A stretch of 52,113 nt of DNA. Origin: Rhodoferax sp. GTDB lineage: Bacteria > Pseudomonadota > Gammaproteobacteria > Burkholderiales > Burkholderiaceae_C. This document shows positions 27,830-36,136 of this stretch, piece after piece. The position numbers were made by a program, and so were the translations under genes. A model generated the notes under the pieces. It was given only the letters and a program-made list of their open reading frames with translations. It searched no databases and was not told the origin of the DNA. How positions within the stretch are numbered: position 1 is the stretch's first letter; every line of letters begins with the position of its first letter. The stretch spans positions 1 through 52,113 of the forward strand of contig SSFF01000033.1 in assembly GCA_008015235.1 (NCBI GenBank). Direction: 5' to 3'.

Positions 27830-29227
27830 ATGCGCTGGTCGAATGCGGGGGGGATGGTGCTGGCAGCACTGTTGTACTTGGCCAGTGCCCGGTTGGGCAT
27901 GGCCTTGTTTGCGCTGCAGCCCAGCAACATCACCTTGCTGTGGCTTCCTTCCGGGATCGGCCTGGTCATGGTGCTCCACGCCGGTTGGCGTGCAGTGCCC
28001 TGGGTGGCTGTGGCCAGCTTCGCGGCCAACTGGCCCGGAATGGCGCAGGCCGCGTGGGAGTGGCAGGTGCTGCACACTGCTGTTGCCGCCATGGCGGACG
28101 CCTTGGCGCCCTGGTACGCGGCGCGCCAGATGCAGCGTTGGCTTCCGGGTGGCATAGAACGCACGCTGGACGGCCTGGTGTTTGTGTTGCGGGTATGTGC
28201 CTTGCCCACGCTGCTGTCATCCCTGGTGCTCGCTGCCAATCTGGTCTGGGGGGGCTACATCGCACCGGCGGCCATGACCGATTTTGTGCTCATGCTCCTG
28301 CTGGCAGACAGTCTGGGCATTTTGTTGGTGTATCCCCTGTATGCAAGCTGGAAGACCAAGGTGGTTGCCGAGGGTGCACCACGGGGGCGCTTTCCGGTTG
28401 GGGTGCTCGTACTGGGGGCGCTGTTGGTGTTGGCACACACTGGATTTCCCCTGTGCATTTACCTGGTCGTACCGGTCTTGCTGTTCATGGTGTTCCAGGT
28501 CAGCAGCCGGCAATTGACGCTGGCCTTGTTGCTGGTGGTGGTCGGCATCGTGTCGGCGGCGTCCTTGCCCCAAGGCCCCTTTGCGTTGTTGCCGGTGGCG
28601 GTGCGCCACCAGATGCTGGTGGCCTTCCTGTACAGCACGACGGTGGCGGTACTGTGGGGCCTGTACAGCCGCCGCGCGCTGGAAAGCGAGCAGCATGCGG
28701 CGCTCAGTTGGCAGCACATTGCCGGGCACGACCCGCTGACCGGACTGGTCAATCGCATGGTCTTTGACCCGATGCTGGCACTGGAGACCGAGCGCATGCG
28801 TCGGGATGAGCGGAACTACCGGTTTTCGGTGGCGATGCTCGATCTGGATTTATTCAAATCGATCAACGACCAGCACGGCCACGCGGCAGGCGACAAGGTG
28901 CTGGTCGAAGTAGCGCAGCGCATGCAGGCCTTCCTGCGCGGCATGGATGTGGCAGCCCGCTATGGGGGCGAAGAGTTTGCCGTGCTGTTTCCGGGGGCCA
29001 ATGCACAAGAGGCATGCCAGGCCCTGGAACGCCTGCGGGATGACCTGGAGCACAACCCGGTACGGGTAACGAACTACCACATCGCCGTGACCATCAGTGC
29101 GGGGGTGGCCGAGAGTTCGCAGCAGACAGTGGGTGCTGCGCAGCTGCTGGCACAGGCCGATGCGGCGCTCTACCAGGCCAAGCAGCAGGGACGCAACCGG
29201 ATCGTCTGTTCGAGTGCGGGTGGATGA
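27830..29227 (+). CDS. MASE1-type membrane diguanylate cyclase
   Basis: 465 residues from ATG 27830, chosen because GGGGAG lies six bases upstream; ATG 27794 is in frame but poorly placed. The N-terminal half is a multi-pass membrane sensor of the MASE1 type (about eight hydrophobic segments, including LWLPSGIGLVMVLHAGWRA). The C-terminal GGDEF domain has an active GGEEF motif and an intact RxxD inhibition site (RGMD, five residues before). It should make c-di-GMP in response to an unknown membrane or envelope signal. It is divergent from the GGDEF-EAL gene and ends next to an interspersed repeat. Confidence 0.9.
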   Translation: MRWSNAGGMVLAALLYLASARLGMALFALQPSNITLLWLPSGIGLVMVLHAGWRAVPWVAVASFAANWPGMAQAAWEWQVLHTAVAAMADALAPWYAARQMQRWLPGGIERTLDGLVFVLRVCALPTLLSSLVLAANLVWGGYIAPAAMTDFVLMLLLADSLGILLVYPLYASWKTKVVAEGAPRGRFPVGVLVLGALLVLAHTGFPLCIYLVVPVLLFMVFQVSSRQLTLALLLVVVGIVSAASLPQGPFALLPVAVRHQMLVAFLYSTTVAVLWGLYSRRALESEQHAALSWQHIAGHDPLTGLVNRMVFDPMLALETERMRRDERNYRFSVAMLDLDLFKSINDQHGHAAGDKVLVEVAQRMQAFLRGMDVAARYGGEEFAVLFPGANAQEACQALERLRDDLEHNPVRVTNYHIAVTISAGVAESSQQTVGAAQLLAQADAALYQAKQQGRNRIVCSSAGG

Positions 29228-29236
29228 ACTGCTGAT

Positions 29237-29296
29237 TTGCTACAAAAACAGTAGCTAATTGCGCATATTTACTGCGGGCCGGCGAGCAATTTGTCC
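29237..29296 (+). repeat. Interspersed repeat copy B
   Basis: Same word order as copy A: TTGCTAC, GTAGC, GCGCA, TGCGGGCC, then ATTTG. It lies between convergent genes and supplies the stop codon (29269-29271) and last residues of the glutathione peroxidase gene, just as copy A does for coaX. Confidence 0.75.
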
Positions 29297-29871
29297 AATA
29301 ATTTGACGAGCTTGCCGTCGTTCGGCGTGGTCAGGCTGGAGAAGCTGTCCACGACGTTGCCCTTGCGGTCGACCACGTACTTGTAGAAATTCCACTTCGG
29401 CGTGGTGCCGGTGGCGCGCGCCAGTTCCACATAGAACGCGTTGGCCTTGTCGCCTTTCACGTCGGACTTGGCGAACATGGGGAACTTGACGCCGTAGGTG
29501 TTGTAGCAGAAGTCGGCAATCTCCTTGGACGAACCCGGTTCCTGGCTGCCGAACTGGTTGCTGGGGAAACCCAGCACCACCAGGCCCTTGTCCTTGTAGC
29601 GCGCGTAAAGTTGCTCCAGCCCTTCGTACTGGCTGGTGAAGCCGCAGTAGCTGGCGGTGTTGACCACCAGCAGCACCTTGCCGGCGTACTGGCACAGGTT
29701 CTGCGGGGCGTCGTCCTGCAGGCGCGGAAATTCGTGGCGCAGCAGGGCCGGGCACGAGGCGGTGGTGCTGGCCGCTGCCTGCGCTACCGGCTTGGCATCG
29801 GACGCATGGACTGGGCCGAGGCCGAATGCGGCCAGTGCGGTGGCCAGAAGTGTGGAGGCAATACGGTACAT
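29269..29871 (-). CDS. Exported glutathione peroxidase-family protein
   Basis: 200 residues from ATG 29871, preceded by an excellent AAGGAG. A signal peptide (about 1-24, ending VHA-SD) indicates export, unlike most bacterial family members. Family motifs: NTASYCGFTSQYEGL (peroxidatic Cys replacing selenocysteine), FPSNQFGSQEPG and the WNFYKY segment. It reduces hydroperoxides, in bacteria usually with thioredoxin-type donors. An extra cysteine-containing stretch precedes the core. It is the last gene of a three-gene unit with the SDR and saccharopine-dehydrogenase-like genes. The C-terminus is encoded inside repeat copy B. Confidence 0.9.
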   Translation of the reverse strand: MYRIASTLLATALAAFGLGPVHASDAKPVAQAAASTTASCPALLRHEFPRLQDDAPQNLCQYAGKVLLVVNTASYCGFTSQYEGLEQLYARYKDKGLVVLGFPSNQFGSQEPGSSKEIADFCYNTYGVKFPMFAKSDVKGDKANAFYVELARATGTTPKWNFYKYVVDRKGNVVDSFSSLTTPNDGKLVKLLDKLLAGPQ

Positions 29872-29888
29872 GGCTATCTCCTTGGGAA

Positions 29889-30710
29889 TTACAGGGTGCG
29901 GCGGCCGATGGCGCCGCCGAGCAGGCGCAGCAGCCACTTGGGGGTGGCACGAGAAGCGATCATGGCGCCCTGGTTGATGGCACCGGGCACCACGATGGCG
30001 TCGCCACGTTGGGTGGCCTCGAAGGCGGCGCGGGCGACATCGGCCACATCGCCAACCAGGAACCCAGGTATGCGGCGCAGCTTGGCGTTTTCGCGCGTGG
30101 CCTTCTCCATCATGGCCGTGGCGGTGATGCCCGGGCACAGCGCGGTCACCGTGACACCCGTGCCCTTGAGTTCCTCGGCCAGGGACTCGGACAGCGACAG
30201 CACATAGGCCTTGCTGGCGGCATAGGTGGCCAGCGAGGGAATGGGCTGGAAGGCCGCGACCGAGGCGACATTGAGCACGCGCCCTTGGCCACGCCGCACC
30301 ATGTCCGGCACGAAGCAGTCCAGCATGGCGGTCAGGGCCGAGATGTTGAGATCGATCATGGCCTGGTGACGGGCGCTGTCCATGCTGGCGAAGGCGCCCT
30401 GGTGCAGCACGCCAGCGCAATTGACCAGCACGTCGATCGCCATGCCGCGCTGCTCCAGTGTCGTGTGCAGCTTTTCGGCCGCCCCATGGTGCGCCAGGTC
30501 GGTGGCCTGTACGCTCACCTGCGCCCCATGGCGGCTGCGCAGTTCCTCGGCCAGGGTCTGCAGGGCATCGGCACGGCGGGCTACCAGCACGAGGTTGTGC
30601 CCGTCCTGTGCGAAGCAGCGCGCCAGTTCGGCGCCAATGCCGGCCGATGCACCGGTGATCAGGGCGGCGGGGCGCGTGTCTTGGGACGGGGAGGAGGGCT
30701 TGCGGACCAT
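29889..30710 (-). CDS. Short-chain dehydrogenase/reductase
   Basis: 273 residues, classical SDR size. The Rossmann motif TGASAGIGAEL lies at the N-terminus, followed by LVNCAGV, an active serine region NVASVAAF and the catalytic YAASK. NADP preference is suggested by the arginines after the second strand (VARRADAL), as inference. The substrate is unknown. It lies 31 bp after the upstream oxidoreductase gene and 17 bp before the peroxidase gene, so one transcript is likely. Confidence 0.9.
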   Translation of the reverse strand: MVRKPSSPSQDTRPAALITGASAGIGAELARCFAQDGHNLVLVARRADALQTLAEELRSRHGAQVSVQATDLAHHGAAEKLHTTLEQRGMAIDVLVNCAGVLHQGAFASMDSARHQAMIDLNISALTAMLDCFVPDMVRRGQGRVLNVASVAAFQPIPSLATYAASKAYVLSLSESLAEELKGTGVTVTALCPGITATAMMEKATRENAKLRRIPGFLVGDVADVARAAFEATQRGDAIVVPGAINQGAMIASRATPKWLLRLLGGAIGRRTL

Positions 30711-30741
30711 GGTGATTCGTTCTGTAGCGGGAGCCGGAGTA

Positions 30742-31959
30742 TCACCCCATCTGCAGCGTCATGCCGGCGGCACGCAAGCGTGCCACGAGCACGTCACCCA
30801 GACCACTGGCGGGGGTGAGCACGCCGCCGTGCCTGCGACCCTGCGGCAATTCGTCGGCCTGCAGTGCCAGCGCCAGGGCCGACTCGCACAGCATCTTGGT
30901 GGTGGCGCGGTTGCCGGGGTCGCCCCGGTCGGCGATGCGGCCGTGCACCAGGGTGCCGTCGGCCGCCCGGCCGACGATGCGGCTCTGGAACGAGCCACCG
31001 TCCATGCTGGCCTGCGAGGGGCCCTCCCCCGGAGCCGGGGCCAGGCGCCGGGCCAGCGCACGCACCGGTTTGAGTGCCATGGCCCACTGCGTGGCCACCG
31101 AGCCTGCGCTCAATGCGGTGGCGGCTACCGCCCGACTACCGCCGCGGCCCAGACGCAGGTATTCTTGGTAGTGGAAGTCCGGGCTGTAGCCCAGCAGTGC
31201 GGCGCTGCGTCGCACCACCCGCGTGTTCACCGGGGCCATGAAGAACGGGCCCAGCCAGCTGTCCAGGTCGGCATCGAAACGTGGTGCCACCGGGTCGGCG
31301 TGCGTCTGGGCGTCAGCGGGTCGGTGCTGGGCCGGGTTCAGCAGGAACGGGTCGCGCATGGCTTCGGCCTGCCCGGCGTCGAGCATGTGGAAGAAGGAGG
31401 CCAGGGTGCCGCCATTGAAGCCGCCGCGGATGCTGAACGCTGCTTTCACACCGACACAGTCGCGGCCGTGCACCGCGCGCATGGTCTGCTGGGCAAGGAA
31501 GGCACCGATGTCGGATGGAATGGAGTCGAAGCCGCAGCACGGAATGATGCGCGCATGCCGACGCAGCGCCTCGTCGTGCAGACGGTCGATGAGCCCCTTC
31601 ACCCAGGGTGTTTCTCCGGTGATGTCCACGTAGTGGCAGCCGTGGCGGACGCAGGCTTCTACCAGCGGCGTGCCGTACAGGGCAAAAGGCCCGGCGGTGC
31701 TCAGCACCACGCGGGCGCCGCGGGCCAGGGTGTCGAGCGCGGATGTATCGGCTGCATCGGCCACCAGCACACCGGCCTGGGGCAGCTGCAGCTCGCGCTG
31801 TAGCGCTTCGAGCTTGGCGCGGTTGCGCCCGGCAATGGCCCAGCGTAGGCCGGCACTGCGAACTTGCGGGTGGGCCGCGAGGTAGGCGACCGCTTGGCGC
31901 CCCACGAAGCCGGTGGCGCCATACAGGACGAGGTCGTAACGTTCGGTTGCGCGGGGCAT
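30742..31959 (-). CDS. Saccharopine dehydrogenase-like NAD(P)-binding oxidoreductase (trans-acting enoyl reductase type)
   Basis: 405 residues. The N-terminal Rossmann motif is LVLYGATGFVGRQAVAYLA, followed by WAIAGRNRAKLEAL, LSTAGPFALYGTPLVEACV and DITGETPWV, then CCGFDSIPSDIGAF. This set is typical of the family containing mycobacterial trans-acting enoyl reductases and many uncharacterised proteins. The reaction is unknown; reduction of a CoA- or carrier-bound enoyl group is a family-based guess. It is the first gene of a probable operon with the SDR and the exported peroxidase. Confidence 0.85.
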   Translation of the reverse strand: MPRATERYDLVLYGATGFVGRQAVAYLAAHPQVRSAGLRWAIAGRNRAKLEALQRELQLPQAGVLVADAADTSALDTLARGARVVLSTAGPFALYGTPLVEACVRHGCHYVDITGETPWVKGLIDRLHDEALRRHARIIPCCGFDSIPSDIGAFLAQQTMRAVHGRDCVGVKAAFSIRGGFNGGTLASFFHMLDAGQAEAMRDPFLLNPAQHRPADAQTHADPVAPRFDADLDSWLGPFFMAPVNTRVVRRSAALLGYSPDFHYQEYLRLGRGGSRAVAATALSAGSVATQWAMALKPVRALARRLAPAPGEGPSQASMDGGSFQSRIVGRAADGTLVHGRIADRGDPGNRATTKMLCESALALALQADELPQGRRHGGVLTPASGLGDVLVARLRAAGMTLQMG

Positions 31960-32038
31960 GGGGGCGTTCTCCAGTCGAGGCCGGAGCTTACGCTGGCCGC
32001 AGTAGCCCGGTGGGCCGTGCGGCTAAAGGCGCTTCCGC

Positions 32039-33208
32039 TCAGTCGGGGCGACCCTGGGCACGGCCCAGTACCGCGTCCTGCACCGCCCACAGGCGGTCTT
32101 GGCCCCAGACATTGGTGTCGCCCACGCGGAAAGAGGGAACCCCCCACAGCCCCAGGTCTATCATTTCGGCGCGGTTGGCCTCCGCCTGACTGCGCCAGCC
32201 CGGATCTTGCAAGGCTTTTTGGCAGTCTCCCGGCATCAAACCTGCCCGTTCAGCTATCAAAAACAGAGCAGAATCCGATCCGGCATCCAGGCCTTCGGCC
32301 CATACGCCGCGCATGAACGAGGCCACGTAGGCCTGGCCCTTGCCCTGGGCAATGGCCAGTGGCATGAGCGCCAGGCCGCGCTCGGTGGGGCGGCCCACGG
32401 GGTCGTTCATGCGGCCGAACGGTATGCCGCGCAGACGGGCTTCGCGGGCCGCATCGCGCACGATGTACAGGCGCTTTTCGCGCGGCACCGGCAGGCCGCG
32501 CATCACCATGGGTAGCACAAAGCGCAGGTTGACCCGGGCGCCGGTGAGTTGCCCGAGGCGGAACACGCGCTCGCAGACGATGGCCGAGTACGGGCTGCGC
32601 AGCGAAAAGAAGAAGTCGATGTCGGGTGGGTTCGCCACCTGCACGGGTGCTGTCAGGTCAACGCCGGGCGGGAACAGCACACCGTGCACCCCTGGTTGCG
32701 CAGCACCCAGGGCTTGCAGACGGGTCTCCAAGTGGTGCATGCGGTCGATGCCCCAGTACCACTCGCCGCCGTAGTACAGCGTGGCGCCCAAGTAGTGGCC
32801 CCAGCGTGAGCGCAGGGCATCGGCCTGGGCGCGGGTCTCTGCGGGATCGGTCGCGGCGGGGGCCGAGGCGTGCGTGGCAGCGTGCCAGTCCAGGCCGTAG
32901 TGCGCGGCCAGCAGCTGGGCGTCGCGCAGGCTGTAGGCCTGCAGCTTGGCACGTTCGGGTGCCGCCGAATCGGCCGGGGGGCTCACATGGTGGACAACGA
33001 TGCGGATGGCGTAGCGCGCCTGCAGCTGCGGCAGCACGCGGGCCAGCAGCTGGCTATAGGGGTCGTCGGCCTGGTGGAAATAGTGCACGGTGTGCGGCGC
33101 ACCGCTGCGCTGGCGCTTGTGCTCGATGGAAGCTCGGCGCTTCTGTTCGCGCGCCGGATCGAGCAGGAACTGCATCACATGGGGGGTCAGCCAGGTCTTG
33201 AGGGACAT
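32039..33208 (-). CDS. Tandem DsbA-fold protein (2-hydroxychromene-2-carboxylate isomerase-like)
   Basis: 389 residues from ATG 33208, preceded by TAGGAG; an upstream ATG at 33229 is open but lacks a site. Two thioredoxin-like halves are visible: one starts near HYFHQADDPYSQLLARVL and the other near DFFFSLRSPYSAIVCERV. Neither has the CxxC of disulfide oxidoreductases. The SPYS motif of the second half is the glutathione-contact serine motif of kappa-GST/HCCA isomerases, and DPYS in the first half looks like its degenerate copy. WGVPSFRVGD near the end is the usual cis-proline region. No signal peptide is present. A glutathione-dependent isomerase or transferase role is inferred. Confidence 0.8.
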   Translation of the reverse strand: MSLKTWLTPHVMQFLLDPAREQKRRASIEHKRQRSGAPHTVHYFHQADDPYSQLLARVLPQLQARYAIRIVVHHVSPPADSAAPERAKLQAYSLRDAQLLAAHYGLDWHAATHASAPAATDPAETRAQADALRSRWGHYLGATLYYGGEWYWGIDRMHHLETRLQALGAAQPGVHGVLFPPGVDLTAPVQVANPPDIDFFFSLRSPYSAIVCERVFRLGQLTGARVNLRFVLPMVMRGLPVPREKRLYIVRDAAREARLRGIPFGRMNDPVGRPTERGLALMPLAIAQGKGQAYVASFMRGVWAEGLDAGSDSALFLIAERAGLMPGDCQKALQDPGWRSQAEANRAEMIDLGLWGVPSFRVGDTNVWGQDRLWAVQDAVLGRAQGRPD

Positions 33209-33277
33209 ATCGCTCCTACCGTTTTCCACCAGCCTACTGGCTGGCGTGGTGCCCGCCAGTCACTTGTGCGTCACGAC

Positions 33278-34147
33278 TTAGGTAGTCAGTTGCCGGTGCA
33301 GCCACTGGCAGTGCGCACTGTCCGGGGTGAACAGCGGGTGGATGACCTCGAAGTGGTCGGCATCGGGCGTGGCCGACAGCTCGCCGCGGTTGCCCTGGGC
33401 CAGCCAGGCTTCATGGAAGCTGGTGGACTGGCGTGCGAACTCGGTACTTTCCTTGGCACCCCAGGTGGTCCAGATGGGCGTGCTGCTGGGGCGCACATGC
33501 AGCAGGGGCGACTGGCGGCGCACCATGCCTTCGTCGATCTGGATGACAGGTTGCAGGTAGCTGTAGCGCAGCGGGGCAATGTCAAAGAGGCCGCTGAACA
33601 GCAGGCCCGCCTTGAGCGGGTCGCGGGCCAGGCCGTAGTCGCGCGCCCAGTCGGTCAGCAGGCACATGGCGCTGAGGTGGCCACCGGCCGAGTGGCCACC
33701 GACTGCTACACGGGTCGGATCGCCGCCGTAGTGCTGGATGTTGCGCAGGGTCCAGGCCACGGCGGCGCGGCACTGGCGTGTGATCTCGTCAATGCTGACC
33801 CAGGGGCACAGCGCATAGTTGACCACCACGGTGGTGATGCCCAGCGGTTGCAGTCCCAGGGCGACGCCGCTGAATTCCTTCGAAGTGAACGCACGCCAGT
33901 AGCCGCCGTGGATGAACACGAACACGGGTGCGTTGGGGCTGTCGGCCGGAAAGATGTCCAGCGTCTCGTGCACGGTGGGCCCGAACGGGACGTCGAGCAC
34001 TTGGCGCAAGCTGCTGCGGGCCTTTTGGGCGCTCTCGATGTAGGTCAGGGCCGGATTGGCGCCGGCGGGCAGTACCGCCGAGGGGTTGTACTGCGCGTCG
34101 AGCGCGGCCTGGTTCTCAAATTCGCGGTACAGCGTGGGCATGGGCAC
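33278..34147 (-). CDS. Alpha/beta hydrolase, kynurenine formamidase-like
   Basis: 289 residues. The oxyanion motif FIHGGYWRAF and the nucleophile elbow GGHSAGGHL are those of the HGG(W/Y) group, which includes arylformamidases. An aspartate and the final histidine (DADHFEVIHPL) can complete the triad. It may cleave N-formylkynurenine or a related ester or amide; no other tryptophan-catabolism genes lie next to it, so the substrate is uncertain. Cytoplasmic, with no signal peptide. The second codon pair MPMPT leaves a choice of two close starts. Confidence 0.8.
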   Translation of the reverse strand: MPMPTLYREFENQAALDAQYNPSAVLPAGANPALTYIESAQKARSSLRQVLDVPFGPTVHETLDIFPADSPNAPVFVFIHGGYWRAFTSKEFSGVALGLQPLGITTVVVNYALCPWVSIDEITRQCRAAVAWTLRNIQHYGGDPTRVAVGGHSAGGHLSAMCLLTDWARDYGLARDPLKAGLLFSGLFDIAPLRYSYLQPVIQIDEGMVRRQSPLLHVRPSSTPIWTTWGAKESTEFARQSTSFHEAWLAQGNRGELSATPDADHFEVIHPLFTPDSAHCQWLHRQLTT

Positions 34148-34232
34148 TCCGGCAAAAGGGAGCGGCCATTATGGCCCGGTCGATCCGCGCCTGCAGCGCT
34201 GCGCCCTTGCAGCGGCAGGGGAAAATTCCGGC

Positions 34233-34469
34233 TTAGTTGAGCAGGTAGTTGTCGGCCTGGACTTCGAAGTCTTCGGCGTCGATCGCTGCGTCGTAGGCGG
34301 CGCGTGCAGCCAGGGCTTCGGCGGTGTAGGGAATCAGGGGCTTGTCCAGCGGACGCAGCTTGTGGCGGCGCAGGCTGCGCAGTTGCTGCGAGCGTTCCAT
34401 GGTCTGCAACACCAGTTCGGGCTCCATCATGAGGCTGAAGGGGTTGAGATTCAGTTCTGCGGTTTTCAT
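34233..34469 (-). CDS. Small conserved-looking protein of unknown function
   Basis: 78 residues from ATG 34469, preceded by AGGAG at ideal distance. The sequence is soluble and mostly helical, with an acidic alanine-rich C-terminal half (AARAAYDAAIDAEDFEVQAD) and an Arg/Leu-rich centre (RSQQLRSLRRHK). I recognise no family. It stands alone, divergent from the DUF1697 gene across 230 bp that hold a short inverted repeat (34574-34592). Confidence 0.65.
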   Translation of the reverse strand: MKTAELNLNPFSLMMEPELVLQTMERSQQLRSLRRHKLRPLDKPLIPYTAEALAARAAYDAAIDAEDFEVQADNYLLN

Positions 34470-34699
34470 GGTTGGACTCCTGTCGTTCAAGGCACCTTGC
34501 AAAGGCATTGGTGCGTGGAAGTAACTGTAGCCAGCACTCGAAAAAAACGGAGTCAGGAAAGGGCTGAAAGACATGTAGGAATAAAGCCTACAAGACAGGG
34601 CTGCACCTAGAATGCAACGCAGGCCATTTGCCTTGCGTCAGCCATTGAATCGGCAGACAGGTGCACTGTACCGCAGCCCCCCAACCGCATACGCCGGAA

Positions 34700-35248
34700 A
34701 TGTCCACTTTTGTAGCGCTTTTGCGCGGTATCAACGTCGGCAAAGCCAAGCGCATTCCCATGGAAGTGCTGCGCGCCTTGCTGGCCGAGCTTGGCTACAG
34801 CCCGGTGGCTACGCTGCTCAACAGCGGCAATGCGGTATTCCGTGCGGCCAAAGGTGCGTCTATGGACCACGCCGCTGCCATATCCGACGCCCTGGCCCGC
34901 CAGCTCCAGCCGGATGTGCCTGTCATCGTCCATTCCTCTCGGGAGTTTGCGGCCGTGGTGGCCGAAAACCCCTGGCCCTCGGCGCCCGATCCTTCCCGTC
35001 TTCTGGTGGCCTTTGTGCAGGATGCCCAAGCCCTGTCCGGGCTCCGTGCGATTGAACGCCTGCTTGCGCCATCGGATCAATTTTTCCTGGGGCAGCACGC
35101 GGCCTACCTGTACTGTGCGGGCGGCATACTCGAAAGCAAGGCGGGCGAGGCACTGCTCGGCAAGCTGGGCAAGCAGTGCACCACCCGCAACTGGGCCACC
35201 GTGTGCAAGCTGCAGGCCTTGCTGCACAGTACCGAAACTGCTGTGTGA
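34700..35248 (+). CDS. DUF1697-family protein
   Basis: 182 residues from ATG 34700; an in-frame ATG at 34661 would add 13 atypical residues. The start FVALLRGINVGKAKRIPM is the signature of DUF1697, followed by LLNSGNAVF and the ENPW segment, then the conserved tail TTRNWATV. The family is widespread and has no assigned biochemical function; it is predicted to be cytoplasmic. It converges with the solute-binding protein gene. Confidence 0.88.
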   Translation: MSTFVALLRGINVGKAKRIPMEVLRALLAELGYSPVATLLNSGNAVFRAAKGASMDHAAAISDALARQLQPDVPVIVHSSREFAAVVAENPWPSAPDPSRLLVAFVQDAQALSGLRAIERLLAPSDQFFLGQHAAYLYCAGGILESKAGEALLGKLGKQCTTRNWATVCKLQALLHSTETAV

Positions 35249-35282
35249 ACTTGCGCTGACACCGCTTGCGTACAGCAGGTGC

Positions 35283-36017
35283 TCAGTGCAGGTAGGCGGC
35301 CTTGATCTTTTCCAGCGTTCCGTCGCGGCGCATGTCGCGCAGGGCGGTACGGCAGCGCTCCACGATGTCGGGCGCGGTTTGCAGGCTGAAGGCCATGTAC
35401 AGGCCCGAGGAGAGGTCGGGCAAGGCCAGCGCCTTTTCCACGCTGTTCGGGTCCATGCCCTCGCGCCGGTAAAGGGCCGCCATGGCGATTTCATCGATGG
35501 GGAACATGTCAATGCGCCCGCTGGCCAGTTTCTTGGCATTGGCACTGTCGTCCACCACCAGGTCGGCGGGAATGCCAATTTTTTCCAGGTACTGGGCACG
35601 CACGTCGTCGCGCACGGCGCCGACACGGAAGCGGGTGAGTTCGTCGATGCGCTGCACCTGCACCTCAGGGCGCGACTTCAGCCGGTACAGGAAGACGTTG
35701 TAGGGGGCGATGACATCGACCCACTGGAACATGGCTTCGCGCTGGCTGTTGCGACCGATGGAGTAGATCAGCACGTTGGGCTGGTTCTGCGCCAGGTGGT
35801 AGGCGCGGGCCCAGGGATAGAGGTTGATGCGGTAAGGCAGCTTGGCGCGCCGCAGCACTTCCTTGACCACCTCGGTGGACAGGCCGACAACCTGCCGGTT
35901 CTCGTCCAGGTGGTTGTAGGGCGGGTACTCCTCCGTGACTACGGTGAGGGGCTGGGCACTGGCCGCCAAGGCCAGCATGCCCCACAGGGCGGTTGCACAC
36001 AGGGCAAGGATGCGCAT
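35283..36017 (-). CDS. Periplasmic solute-binding protein (SBP_bac_3/amino-acid type)
   Basis: 244 residues from ATG 36017 with GGGAGAG upstream. Signal peptide 1-21 (ending ASA-QP). The mature part begins LTVVTEEYPPYNHLDENRQV, the classic start of type 3 solute-binding domains, and contains VVKEVLRRAKLPYRINLYPW and RFRVGAVRDD. No transporter permease or ATPase gene is adjacent, so it may be an orphan binding protein or feed a distant system. It is 119 bp downstream of dbpA on the same strand. Confidence 0.85.
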   Translation of the reverse strand: MRILALCATALWGMLALAASAQPLTVVTEEYPPYNHLDENRQVVGLSTEVVKEVLRRAKLPYRINLYPWARAYHLAQNQPNVLIYSIGRNSQREAMFQWVDVIAPYNVFLYRLKSRPEVQVQRIDELTRFRVGAVRDDVRAQYLEKIGIPADLVVDDSANAKKLASGRIDMFPIDEIAMAALYRREGMDPNSVEKALALPDLSSGLYMAFSLQTAPDIVERCRTALRDMRRDGTLEKIKAAYLH

Positions 36018-36136
36018 GGCAGACTCTCCCGGATGGTCCAGAACCATACTCCCTGATGTACGTATGCCCACATGATAGGCAGGGCTGGGGCGCTTGCCAA
36101 GCGCCACTTTCAGGGTCCTTCGCGGACTGCGCGGGT

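Noticed and set aside
34574..34592. Inverted repeat TGTAGG-N7-CCTACA between the small unknown gene and the DUF1697 gene
   Set aside because: Only six base pairs, one copy, and no link to a regulator; chance is likely.
36089..36105. Inverted repeat GGCGCTTG-C-CAAGCGCC between dbpA and the solute-binding protein gene
   Set aside because: No T-run for termination and a one-base centre unsuited to a hairpin. It could be an operator, but nothing else supports it.
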